From Silicimonas sp. (GTDB taxonomy: Bacteria > Pseudomonadota > Alphaproteobacteria > Rhodobacterales > Rhodobacteraceae): a DNA stretch of 34,111 nucleotides. The stretch lies in the NCBI GenBank assembly GCA_022820365.1, contig JAJEFO010000080.1:1-34111 (forward strand). Reading direction: 5' to 3'. Each line of letters starts with the position of its first letter. Within the stretch, counting starts at the first letter, position 1. The translations under genes were made by a program, and so were the position numbers. The notes under the pieces are model-generated. The model saw only the letters and a list, made by a program, of their open reading frames with translations, ran no database searches and had not been told where the DNA came from. Positions 17,865 through 25,344 of this stretch are shown one piece after another.

Positions 17865-18794
17865 CTACGGCAACACGAGAAGCCAGAGCCAGACGGTAAA
17901 GACCGAAAGGGCCGTCCCGAACAGGACCGACGAAGCGGCAGCGCGTCTTGCCGTACCGTACATGTTCGCGAAAATGTACGTGTTTGCCCCCGGCGCCATC
18001 GTGGCGGTCAGCACAACGGAACGAAACGCGTCCCGTTCTATCTCCATCGCGGATGCAGTGCTCCAGGAGATCACGGGATGGACCAGCAGGGAAACGACGC
18101 AGATCAGGGCGATGGTCTTCAGGTCTCCTTCCGGCTTGTAGCGCACCAGGACGCCACCAAGTCCGAACAGGGCCGCAGGAAGGGCGGCACTGGACAGGAG
18201 GTCGATGGCGTCTAACAGAACGCCTGGAACGCCGATCCCGAACACGTTGACCACGAGGCCCAGGACGATGCCGATGATGAGCGCGTTGTGGAACATTGCC
18301 TTGGCGACGTGCAGGAAGGTATCCCTTGGCGACATGCCGGCACCGCGGACAACTTCCATCGCGGTGACGCCGATGAAGTAGCAGAATGGTGCGTGCAGGG
18401 CGACGATTGCGTAGTTGCCGGCGAGCGCGTCGGCCCCATAGGCGAGTTCGGTGATGGGCAGGCCAAGCAGGACCGAATTCGAGAACATGCAACAGAATCC
18501 GATCGCAACCGCATCTGGCCACGGGCGCCCAATGAGCAGGCGTCCCAGAACGAGACCGAGCAGGAATCCGGAAGCTGCGCCCGTGTAGAAACTGAAGAGC
18601 AGGGGGATGTCGAATCCCTTGTCGAGATCAATCGAGGACAGGGCGTTGAACAGGAGGCACGGGATCGCGAAGTTCTGCGTGAACTTCATCAGGGCGTCGA
18701 CCCCGCCGTCACTGAAGAAGCCCTTCCAGACCGCAAAATACCCGGCCCCTATGACCAGGAAGACGGGAACCACAACGTCCAGGAGTGCCTGCAT
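17865..18794 (-). CDS. AEC family transporter (auxin efflux carrier fold)
   Basis: A 309-residue inner membrane protein with about ten hydrophobic segments in two groups of five, separated by a polar loop near residues 155-165. The N-terminus VVVPVFLVIGAGYFAVW, the NFAIPCLLFNAL segment, the FCCMFSNSVLLGLPI segment and the TATMAPGANTYIFANMYG segment near the end are typical of AEC permeases. Bacterial members export or import small carboxylates such as malate or malonate, but the substrate is unknown here. Its ATG is three bases after the stop of the MBL gene, so it is almost certainly the last gene of the dacA-tmk-holB-tatD-MBL operon, although functionally unrelated to it. Confidence 0.9.
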   Translation of the reverse strand: MQALLDVVVPVFLVIGAGYFAVWKGFFSDGGVDALMKFTQNFAIPCLLFNALSSIDLDKGFDIPLLFSFYTGAASGFLLGLVLGRLLIGRPWPDAVAIGFCCMFSNSVLLGLPITELAYGADALAGNYAIVALHAPFCYFIGVTAMEVVRGAGMSPRDTFLHVAKAMFHNALIIGIVLGLVVNVFGIGVPGVLLDAIDLLSSAALPAALFGLGGVLVRYKPEGDLKTIALICVVSLLVHPVISWSTASAMEIERDAFRSVVLTATMAPGANTYIFANMYGTARRAAASSVLFGTALSVFTVWLWLLVLP

Positions 18795-18797
18795 CGC

Positions 18798-19595
18798 TCA
18801 GCCGGAAACGGTTAGGCGCATGCCGTCATAGGCCGGTTCGACGTTGTCCGGCGTCTCGGAGGTCAGCGTGTCGTAGTCGAGGTCGATGTGCATGTTGGTG
18901 AGAACGGCGCGTTTGGGTGCCGCGCGTTCGATCCAGCCAAGCGTGCGCTCGAGATGTGCGTGGGTCGGGTGAGGGTCGCGGCGGAGCGCATCGACAACCC
19001 AGATGTCCAGCCCGTCAAGGCGGGCCCAAGCGTCGTCACCGATTTCGGCTACGTCAGGAAGGTAGGCAAAGTCGCCAACCCTGAATCCAAGCGCGTCAAT
19101 CGAGCCGTGGCTGACGCGGATCGGTTGAAACGTGATCCCGCCGCCTTCGCCTTCGATATTCACGTCGCCCTTGATCGTGTGCATCTCGAGAATTGGCGGG
19201 TATGGCGAACCCTCAGGTTGCGTAAAGGCGTAGCCGAAGCCCGAATACAGCCTGTCCTGCGTTGGCCCATCCGCCCAAACGGGCATTCGCGAACGCCGCG
19301 CATAGACGATGGGTCGCAGGTCATCGATTCCGTGCACGTGATCCGCATGGCCGTGGGTGTAGATCACCGCATCAAGATCGCCGACATTTGCGTCCAGCAA
19401 TTGCTGGCGCAGGTCGGGAGACGTGTCGATCAGCACCGTAGTCCTGGCATTGTCTTCAACCCGCTCGACCAAAAGCGAGCACCGCCGCCGACGGTTTCTG
19501 GGATTCGCGGGATCGCAGTCGCCCCAGCGCCCCCCGATCCGAGGCACGCCGCCCGACGAACCACACCCGAGAATGGTGAAGATCAATTCTGCCAT
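18798..19595 (-). CDS. MBL-fold metal hydrolase (PhnP-like)
   Basis: A 265-residue metallo-beta-lactamase-fold hydrolase. The metal motif THGHADHVHG gives H81, H83, D85 and H86; the N-terminus ILGCGSSGGVPRIGG is characteristic of the PhnP-like phosphodiesterase branch that follows tatD in alphaproteobacteria. PhnP acts on cyclic ribose phosphates in phosphonate breakdown, but no phn genes are here, so the substrate is open. The gene overlaps the 3' end of tatD by 13 bases, and the AEC transporter follows three bases after its stop. Confidence 0.9.
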   Translation of the reverse strand: MAELIFTILGCGSSGGVPRIGGRWGDCDPANPRNRRRRCSLLVERVEDNARTTVLIDTSPDLRQQLLDANVGDLDAVIYTHGHADHVHGIDDLRPIVYARRSRMPVWADGPTQDRLYSGFGYAFTQPEGSPYPPILEMHTIKGDVNIEGEGGGITFQPIRVSHGSIDALGFRVGDFAYLPDVAEIGDDAWARLDGLDIWVVDALRRDPHPTHAHLERTLGWIERAAPKRAVLTNMHIDLDYDTLTSETPDNVEPAYDGMRLTVSG

Positions 19596-20383
19596 GCAGC
19601 TGCCTTTGCAAAGAGTCGCTCGAAGTTCTCTTCCGTTCGAGCCGCGAATTCCTCGTAATCCAGTCCGAAGACCTCGGCACCGACCCGTGCCGTGTCGGCA
19701 GCGAAAGCCGGTTCGTTCCGCTTGCCCCGATTGGGTGGCGGGGCGAGATACGGCGCGTCGGTTTCCAGCAGGATCCGGTCAATCGGCGCTGCAGCGAAAA
19801 TCTGACGGAGAGCGGAACTTCCTGGGAAGGCGGCAATTCCGGACACGGAGAGATAGAATCCGAGTTCGAGAGCTCTCTCGGCGAGCGATGGCCCGGAGGA
19901 AAAGCAGTGCATGACGCAGGAAAACGCGCCCGCCCGATGTTCCTCGGTCAGGATCCGCGCCATGTCCTCGTCTGCGTCACGGGAGTGAATGACGAGCGGA
20001 AGCCCGGTCCGGCGCGCCGCCTCGACATGAATTCGAAGGCTCTCTTGCTGCGATGCGATGCTGTCCCGCGTATAGTGGTAGTCGAGGCCGGTTTCGCCGA
20101 TGCCGACGAATTTCGGATGGGCGGACAGGGAAACCAGAGTTTCGGCGCCCACCATGGGCACTTTCGGCACTGACATCGGATGCGTGCCGGCTGCGTAGAA
20201 TACCGGCGGATGAGCCTCGGCGATAGCGCGTATCGCAGGTTCGGCGGCAATCCGCGTGCAGATTGTCACCATGCGATGAACACCTCGGTCGGCGGCGCGA
20301 GCGATGACCTTGCCAAGCTCGCCATCAAAGTCAGGAAAGTCGAGATGGCAATGGCTGTCCGTGATCCTGGCCGGCGAAGACAT
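19583..20383 (-). CDS. tatD: TatD family metal-dependent DNase
   Basis: A 266-residue TIM-barrel metallohydrolase. TDSHCHLDF near the start supplies the first two His ligands, GIGETGLDYHY the Glu, VIHSRDADEDM a further His, and LLETDAPYLAPPPNRGKRNEP the final Asp (shown in part). TatD/YcfH proteins have 3'-5' exonuclease activity and are implicated in DNA repair and degradation; they are not needed for Tat export. It starts at 20383 with GGA nearby. It sits 48 bases after holB and overlaps the MBL gene by 13 bases. In many alphaproteobacteria metG lies between holB and tatD; it is absent here. Confidence 0.95.
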   Translation of the reverse strand: MSSPARITDSHCHLDFPDFDGELGKVIARAADRGVHRMVTICTRIAAEPAIRAIAEAHPPVFYAAGTHPMSVPKVPMVGAETLVSLSAHPKFVGIGETGLDYHYTRDSIASQQESLRIHVEAARRTGLPLVIHSRDADEDMARILTEEHRAGAFSCVMHCFSSGPSLAERALELGFYLSVSGIAAFPGSSALRQIFAAAPIDRILLETDAPYLAPPPNRGKRNEPAFAADTARVGAEVFGLDYEEFAARTEENFERLFAKAAAWQN

Positions 20384-20431
20384 TGGTTCCGTATGGGTAG
20401 GTTCGTGTTGGGCGTCAACCCGGGGGAGCCG

Positions 20432-21571
20432 TCATTGGGCTCGGGAATCCGACTTCGTTGCGGTGTCAGGGGCGGCAGCCGCTTCAATCCGGAGGAATGC
20501 GTCGGTGAGCAGACTGGCCGGGTCAATGTTGACTTCCCGGCCATGTGTCAATCGGGCCGACAGTTCCTGCTGCAACTCTGCCCATGCATGTGCGCGACCG
20601 GTAATCGCGCCCAGTCGCGCAAGAGTTTCGCGTTCGCCCGGCGTCACCTCGGAATCGGGAGGCATTCCTGCGGCAGTTCGCGCGAGGCGGGCTAGTGCCC
20701 GGTCCAGCAACCTGACGGCCAGATCGAATCGTCGTTCGGCTCCGCGTGCCGATGTTTCTTCAGCGAACTTCAGCACCTTGGCCCGGTCCATGGATGGCGC
20801 GGTGGCAATCACGTCCATGACCTCGCCGTAGAGTTCCAGGCCGCCTTCGTTCATGAGCCGGACGGCCTCGCCGACCGAACCGCGGGCAAGGGCATGAAGT
20901 CTGCTGGCATTTTCCGCGGCAATGCCGACCTCGGAAAGGGCCAGATTCAATTCGGCTTCGTCCAGCTCCTGCAGCCTCAGGATGCGGCAACGCGACCGGA
21001 TCGTTGGAAGAAGCCGTGCTGGCTGGTGGCTGACCAGGATGAGAACCGTGTTTCCCGGAGGTTCTTCCAGCAGCTTGAGGAGGGCGTTTGCGGCGGACGG
21101 GTTCATGTCGTCTGCTGCATCCACGATGACGACTCGGCATCCGCCGTCCGTGGCGGTCAGGCCAAGAAACCTGTTGAGCCGCCGGATCTCGTCGACCGTG
21201 ATCCAATTCTTCAGGCGCTTGCGGTCAGGATCCCATGCACGCCGGATCAGGAGACAGCCGGGATCGGACAACGCGGCAACACGGCGGGCAACGGCGTGAT
21301 CTGCGGACATGTCAAGGTCTGTCGGAGCGGAACCGCTTCGATCAGCCTCGCTGCCCGTTCGTGCCAGCAAGAACCGTGCCATTGCCCAGGCCAAGGTCGC
21401 CTTTCCCACGCCGCGCGGTCCGGTCAGGAGCCAGGCATGATGCATTCGGTCATTGCCAAGTGACGCGAGGATCTCGGCCACGGCACCCTTGTGACCGAAC
21501 AGCCGCATGGTTTCGCGCGGATGCGGCGCACCTTCGGCGCGGTCTGCTTCGGGAGGGCTCTCGTCACTCAT
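20432..21571 (-). CDS. holB: DNA polymerase III subunit delta'
   Basis: A 379-residue AAA+ clamp-loader subunit. The Walker-A-like GPRGVGKAT (residues 51-59) and the block VVIVDAADDMNPSAANALLKLLEEPP, in particular AANALLKLLEEPP with LPTIRSRC following, are diagnostic of delta' (HolB) and separate it from DnaX, which lacks this N-terminus and carries a zinc cluster. It works with DnaX and HolA to load the sliding clamp. The ATG at 21571 overlaps the tmk stop by four bases (ATGA). A variable C-terminal tail of about 40 residues is rich in Ala and charged residues. Confidence 0.95.
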   Translation of the reverse strand: MSDESPPEADRAEGAPHPRETMRLFGHKGAVAEILASLGNDRMHHAWLLTGPRGVGKATLAWAMARFLLARTGSEADRSGSAPTDLDMSADHAVARRVAALSDPGCLLIRRAWDPDRKRLKNWITVDEIRRLNRFLGLTATDGGCRVVIVDAADDMNPSAANALLKLLEEPPGNTVLILVSHQPARLLPTIRSRCRILRLQELDEAELNLALSEVGIAAENASRLHALARGSVGEAVRLMNEGGLELYGEVMDVIATAPSMDRAKVLKFAEETSARGAERRFDLAVRLLDRALARLARTAAGMPPDSEVTPGERETLARLGAITGRAHAWAELQQELSARLTHGREVNIDPASLLTDAFLRIEAAAAPDTATKSDSRAQ

Positions 21572-22188
21572 GGGTGCGGATCCGCGATCCGGGAGATGTC
21601 ATGCGCTATGGCATCGATGTCGCGATGGCCGTCGATCAAGTGGCATCGGTCTGGATTGTCGCTTGCGAGCGTACGAAATCCGTTGCGCACGCGATCCTGG
21701 AAACCCTGTCCCATTTCCTCGAACCTGTGTTCGCCGGAATTGCGGTCCAGGCCGCGCTTGAGAGCTTCGGCTGGATCCATGTCAATTATGAATGTCAGGT
21801 CAGGATCTTTGCCGATCATCGCGTCGTGAAGCTGGTCCACGAGCGCGCGCAGTTCCGGCCGCGTCGCACCCTGATACACGCGCGTTGAATCCGCAAACCG
21901 GTCCGAGATCACCGTGGCGCCCCTTTCAAGAGCCGGGCGAATGGTCCTTTCCAGATGATCGCGCCTCGCGGCGGTGAAGAGCAGGATCTCGGTTTCCGCT
22001 GACCAGCGCTCGGGAGAGCCTTCGACCAGGAGCTGGCGTATTTCCTCTGCACCTGGCGAGCCGCCCGGCTCACGTGTCAGGACGACGTCGTGACCCTTGG
22101 AAGTCAGGCTCTTGGCAAGAAGCCCGGCTTGCGTGGACTTTCCGCACCCGTCCATGCCTTCGAGTGTGATGAGGCGTCCTGCGTTCAT
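21568..22188 (-). CDS. tmk: Thymidylate kinase
   Basis: A 206-residue kinase that phosphorylates dTMP to dTDP. The P-loop is GMDGCGKSTQ (residues 11-20), the substrate block LTREPGGSPGAEEIR, the DR(Y/F) motif SDRFADSTRVYQG, and the lid contains an arginine cluster. Length is normal. It starts at 22188, overlapping the dacA stop by four bases (ATGA), and its stop overlaps the holB start by four bases, placing three essential genes under one promoter. Confidence 0.97.
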   Translation of the reverse strand: MNAGRLITLEGMDGCGKSTQAGLLAKSLTSKGHDVVLTREPGGSPGAEEIRQLLVEGSPERWSAETEILLFTAARRDHLERTIRPALERGATVISDRFADSTRVYQGATRPELRALVDQLHDAMIGKDPDLTFIIDMDPAEALKRGLDRNSGEHRFEEMGQGFQDRVRNGFRTLASDNPDRCHLIDGHRDIDAIAHDISRIADPHP

Positions 22189-23360
22189 TCCAGGAGGCTC
22201 CGGACCTGCCCGATGGCCATGTCAATCAGCAGGGAGGACGAAGCACGTACGCGTGGGATGAAGCCGCCGCGGGTTGCTTCGCGGTCGGAGACAAGCGGGA
22301 CCCGCCTTTCCGGGATGTTCGGGAAGGAAACAACGAGCTCCGCCACCTGCGCGCCCTCGGCGACCGGTGCGTCAATCGGCGAGAGGTACTCGATGTGCAT
22401 TGTGACGCTGTCCTGTCCGACGGTCGGGAAAGGAAGGCGGATGTCGTCGCCTGCAATCGCATTGACGCTGGATTGACTCCCCACCCAGACTGGAACCTCG
22501 CCAATGACGTCACCTTTGGAGGCAAGCTTCTTGATTGTGAACTGGCGGAGTCCCCAGACTATCATCGCCTCGGCTTCGCGTCGGCGTGCTGCCGCGCTTT
22601 CGAGACCGGTGAAAGCAAAGATCAGGCGCCGCTCGGCCTGAACGGCGGATCCCACCAGGCTGTAGCCGGTTTCCTCGGTGTGTCCGGTCTTCAGACCGTC
22701 CGCGCCCAGACCTATCCCCAGAACCGGATTGCGGTTGAACCTGTTGGCAGGCGAGCGGCCGTCAAAGTCGAATTCTTCCAAGGCAAAATACTTGTAATAC
22801 TCGGGGAAGTCCGTGATCAGCAGTGCCGCGAGCTTCACCAGGTCGCGGAGGCTCATCCTGTGGCGTGGATGGGGCCAGCCGCTGGCATTGGCAAAGGTCG
22901 AGTCCTCGAGCCCGATCTCGCGTCCCCGCAGGGTCATCCGTTGAGCAAATGCCTCTTCCGTTCCGGCCAGCCCTTCAGCCACGACCACGCATGCGTCGTT
23001 GCCGGACTGGACGACTATCCCCTTGATCAGTTCCTCGGTTGTGGGTCGGTCGGTTTCATCCAGAAACATGGTTGAGCCGCCCATGTTGCGGGCCTTGGTC
23101 GAGACGGTGAAAGTCGTGTCCAGCTCGATGTGTCCTTCCCGCAGTGCTTCGAAGACCATGTAAAGCGTCATCAGCTTTGACATCGACGCAGGTGGCTTCG
23201 GCGTGTCCGCGTCTCTTTCGAAGAGCACCGTGTCGGTTTCGAAGTCGTAGACGAGCGCGGCTTTCGCGGGGGTTTCGTATACGGGTTGCGCAGAAGCGGC
23301 CGCAGCGACAAAGGCGGACATTGCGAGGACGAAAAGCAAGGCTGCAATCTGTCGAAACAT
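22185..23360 (-). CDS. dacA: D-alanyl-D-alanine carboxypeptidase (PBP5/6 family)
   Basis: A 391-residue penicillin-binding protein that trims the terminal D-Ala of peptidoglycan stem peptides. The start is the ATG at 23360 (MFRQIAALLFVL...), with GGAG at the right spacing; the first 24 residues form a Sec signal peptide ending ASA. The active-site motifs are SMSK (Ser59, Lys62), SGN (119-121) and KTG (224-226), in the S11 peptidase order. A C-terminal beta-rich domain follows from about residue 270, and an amphipathic tail at the end (LLIDMAIGQVRSLLE) likely anchors the protein to the periplasmic face of the inner membrane. It is the first gene of a run with tmk, holB, tatD, an MBL hydrolase and an AEC permease. 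Confidence 0.94.
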   Translation of the reverse strand: MFRQIAALLFVLAMSAFVAAAASAQPVYETPAKAALVYDFETDTVLFERDADTPKPPASMSKLMTLYMVFEALREGHIELDTTFTVSTKARNMGGSTMFLDETDRPTTEELIKGIVVQSGNDACVVVAEGLAGTEEAFAQRMTLRGREIGLEDSTFANASGWPHPRHRMSLRDLVKLAALLITDFPEYYKYFALEEFDFDGRSPANRFNRNPVLGIGLGADGLKTGHTEETGYSLVGSAVQAERRLIFAFTGLESAAARRREAEAMIVWGLRQFTIKKLASKGDVIGEVPVWVGSQSSVNAIAGDDIRLPFPTVGQDSVTMHIEYLSPIDAPVAEGAQVAELVVSFPNIPERRVPLVSDREATRGGFIPRVRASSSLLIDMAIGQVRSLLE

Positions 23361-23620
23361 TGTGGCAGTCTCCATTGTCGGCAATTCTGTGAGACAATCA
23401 TGGGGTTGGGTGTGTTCGAATTGGCTCACGGCAAATCCAGGTTCTTGATCATTGGCACTTGCGGCTCACTCAGTCCGAAGCACCCGTACCTGACTCTTGC
23501 CTGCATTGCCCTTTATGCTTAGCCATCATGCCTCTGCATGAAAAGGGTATTTCAGAATTCCGGGCAGAGTCGCGCAGGGGGCTTTCAGAATCGCGTACCG
23601 CCCGATACCAAACCCACGTT

Positions 23621-23710
23621 GGAGGAGTGGCAGAGTGGTCGAATGCACCGGTCTTGAAAACCGGCGTGCGTGAAAGCGTACCGTGGGTTCGAATCCCACC
23701 TCCTCCGCCA
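23621..23710 (+). tRNA. tRNA-Ser (anticodon UGA)
   Basis: A 90-base class II tRNA with all elements readable: acceptor stem GGAGGAG/CTCCTCC, D-arm region with GTGGTCGAATG, anticodon stem CCGGT/ACCGG around CTTGAAA with anticodon TGA at 23655-23657, a long variable arm, the T-arm GTGGG-TTCGAAT-CCCAC, and an encoded discriminator G plus CCA. The long variable arm and the anticodon identify serine (UCA codons and related by wobble). Confidence 0.97.
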
Positions 23711-24215
23711 CCCGTTCTCAAAAAATTGCCTCCTCAACCCATGACTCTCCTAAACTGCGGTCACTCTTGCCATCGGTCGATGAACGAAGGATGAATCGGC
23801 ACTTTATGTCCGAGCTTCGCGTTTGCGGGGCCCTCCGCAAGAAGGCACAAGCGCCTTTTCCAGCGACCAGCGGATTTCGGATCCTGCATTTGGGAACTTG
23901 CCTCTGGATGTCAGCGGTTGAACAAGTCAGTGAGCCCTTGGTAATCTCGTGGCCATGCACCAATTCCGCAATGCCTGCAATGTCTGGCATCGTGTTCACA
24001 GGATCTGTCGTCCTGCACGTCCTCGGTAAGCCTTGCATGTCCGCCCTCAAATACTGGCACGTTTCTATCGCCGCCGTCGGACGTGTGAAAGGTTCTTGGC
24101 GTGAACCCGCAATGCGAGACAATCTTGTTCCAAGATTTCACGAATTTCACTTGGCGGTCAGATTCGCTCCGCCTGTGGCATCATGAAGCGCCAGCTTGGG
24201 CGTCTAGTTGCCGTG
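23711..24215. other. Gene-poor region downstream of tRNA-Ser
   Basis: About 505 bases between tRNA-Ser and the MazF gene. Frames of 134 and 79 codons on minus (23718-24122, 23911-24150) and 167 on plus are mutually overlapping and show no domain, start signal or conserved motif. The base composition is more even than in the neighbouring genes. It may be relic sequence, but no parent gene is recognised. Confidence 0.4.
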
Positions 24216-24548
24216 TTATCCTGCCAGACCGAAAAAAAGGGCCAACAACCGATTCACGCTGACCATGGTGGTTTCGTCGATCTGACCAATCGACGGCCCG
24301 ATCCGTTCAGCCTTCACGGTCACGGGCTTGTCCAGCATGATTTGCGAGGTCACGCGCAGTCCATTGTCGGCGGACTCCTCAACTGTCAATCGGAGGAGTG
24401 GCGCGTCAACCAACGTGGATGTGACGGGAAGAATGGTCACTGAGCCTAGATCGGCAAACTGATTCGCCTGGATGATCAACGCGGGGCGCGGCTTGCCATT
24501 GTCGCCGTTCAGAGCGACTGTCACCAGTTCGCCCCGCCTCACCGCCAT
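24216..24548 (-). CDS. mazF: MazF/PemK-type endoribonuclease toxin
   Basis: A 110-residue protein with the CcdB/MazF fold: RRGELVTVALNGDNGKPRPALIIQ at the N-terminus holds the active-site GKPRPALI strand, ILPVTSTL follows, and QIMLDKPVTVKAERIG with IDETTMVSVNRLLALFFGL close the domain. MazF/PemK toxins cleave mRNA at short sequence motifs. Its ATG at 24548 is inside the 3' end of the antitoxin gene (10-base overlap), so expression is coupled. Length is normal and the active-site strand is intact. Recognition sequence unknown. Confidence 0.92.
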   Translation of the reverse strand: MAVRRGELVTVALNGDNGKPRPALIIQANQFADLGSVTILPVTSTLVDAPLLRLTVEESADNGLRVTSQIMLDKPVTVKAERIGPSIGQIDETTMVSVNRLLALFFGLAG

Positions 24549-24757
24549 TCATCCAGATCGTTCAGGGCGGAATCCATCAATGCCGCCAGATCTGCGTCAC
24601 GCCAATCCGCACAGGCAACCAGTTGCGCCTGACTGCGACACTCTGCGGCAAAACCGGGACGGCGGGTGTCGGGCACCCAGATCTGCACAGGGCGCAGCCC
24701 TGCGGCACGCATGGCGTCCCGGCGCTTCCGGACGCGTTCTGAAACAGAGATTGGCAT
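24539..24757 (-). CDS. MazE-like antitoxin (DUF3018 type)
   Basis: A 72-residue protein, MPISVSERVRKRRDAMRAAGLRP onward, with the basic helix and the IWVPDTRRPGFAAECRSQAQLVA core typical of the DUF3018 'antitoxin MazE-like' family, and an acidic tail (ADLAALMDSALNDLDEWR) that should cap the toxin. The ATG at 24757 is preceded by AAAGGAGG, a strong ribosome binding site. It overlaps mazF by 10 bases. A perfect 12-bp palindrome, GTTACATGTAAC, lies 15 bases upstream and is the likely operator. Confidence 0.88.
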   Translation of the reverse strand: MPISVSERVRKRRDAMRAAGLRPVQIWVPDTRRPGFAAECRSQAQLVACADWRDADLAALMDSALNDLDEWR

Positions 24758-24772
24758 GACTGCCTCCTTTTT

Positions 24773-24784
24773 GTTACATGTAAC
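24773..24784 (-). promoter_or_regulatory. Palindromic operator of the mazE-mazF pair
   Basis: GTTACATGTAAC, a perfect 12-bp palindrome, lies between the antitoxin ribosome binding site and the upstream sequence. Its place next to the antitoxin start suggests an autorepression site. A convincing -35/-10 pair was not identified. Confidence 0.5.
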
Positions 24785-25344
24785 TCAACGCAACTTTGAG
24801 TTTAAGCCTCCGTTTCCCTTCGCTTCACTTCCTCGATTGAATTGAATGCCGATCCGTTCGTTCGCCGCTACAGCCATGTTCACATACCGTGCCCAGACTG
24901 AGTAGCCGTGCAGATGTTGATGGCGGATTCGAGGATATGCCTGACAGAACTGGTTCGGTATGCAGAAGCAAGGGAGGAAATCGTTCAGACTTAGGACCAG
25001 TTTGTCATTGTGCGAATGGCATCTGTTGCGAAGCTCTTGAACGAACGGGTTCGCCGCAAGCTCATCTTCGCAGTTGGGGCGTGAGTGATCCTGAACGCCA
25101 CAATAGGTATCGGAGCGGCGTGAAGTCAGGAATTTGTCTATGGCGAGGGTAGTTTCCAACGTGACATTTGCCGACGCTGCCGCCTTGGCGGCGACGTGTC
25201 TGATTGCGTGTGCCGACGGCATCGCGATTCGCTGAAAATGCAGTTCGATCACACACAATGAGCAGAACGGCTCTTCAGATCCAGGCGGAGTCTCTCGACT
25301 GAGCCAAGTGCAGTTGCGTGGCGCAGGGTGGCTTGGAGCGCACT
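24785..25344. other. Gene-poor region between MazE and IorB
   Basis: About 560 bases. The longest frame, minus 24785-25258 (157 codons), has no ribosome binding site and a His/Asn/Cys-rich translation without a domain; plus 24889-25152 (87 codons) overlaps it. Base composition is visibly lower in GC than around it. Possibly decayed or imported DNA; no transposase or integrase motif was found. Confidence 0.4.

Noticed and set aside
17659-18522. A 287-codon minus-strand frame overlapping the AEC transporter
   Set aside because: Out-of-frame reading of the transporter; Arg/His-rich translation with no membrane segments.
24392-24402. An 11-base match to the 5' end of tRNA-Ser, considered as a possible attachment-site copy
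   Set aside because: It matches the 5' and not the 3' end of the tRNA, lies inside mazF coding sequence, and no T-arm copy exists nearby; probably chance.
24785-25258. A 157-codon minus-strand frame upstream of mazE
   Set aside because: No ribosome binding site, no recognisable domain, and unusual amino-acid composition; kept only as part of a gene-poor region.
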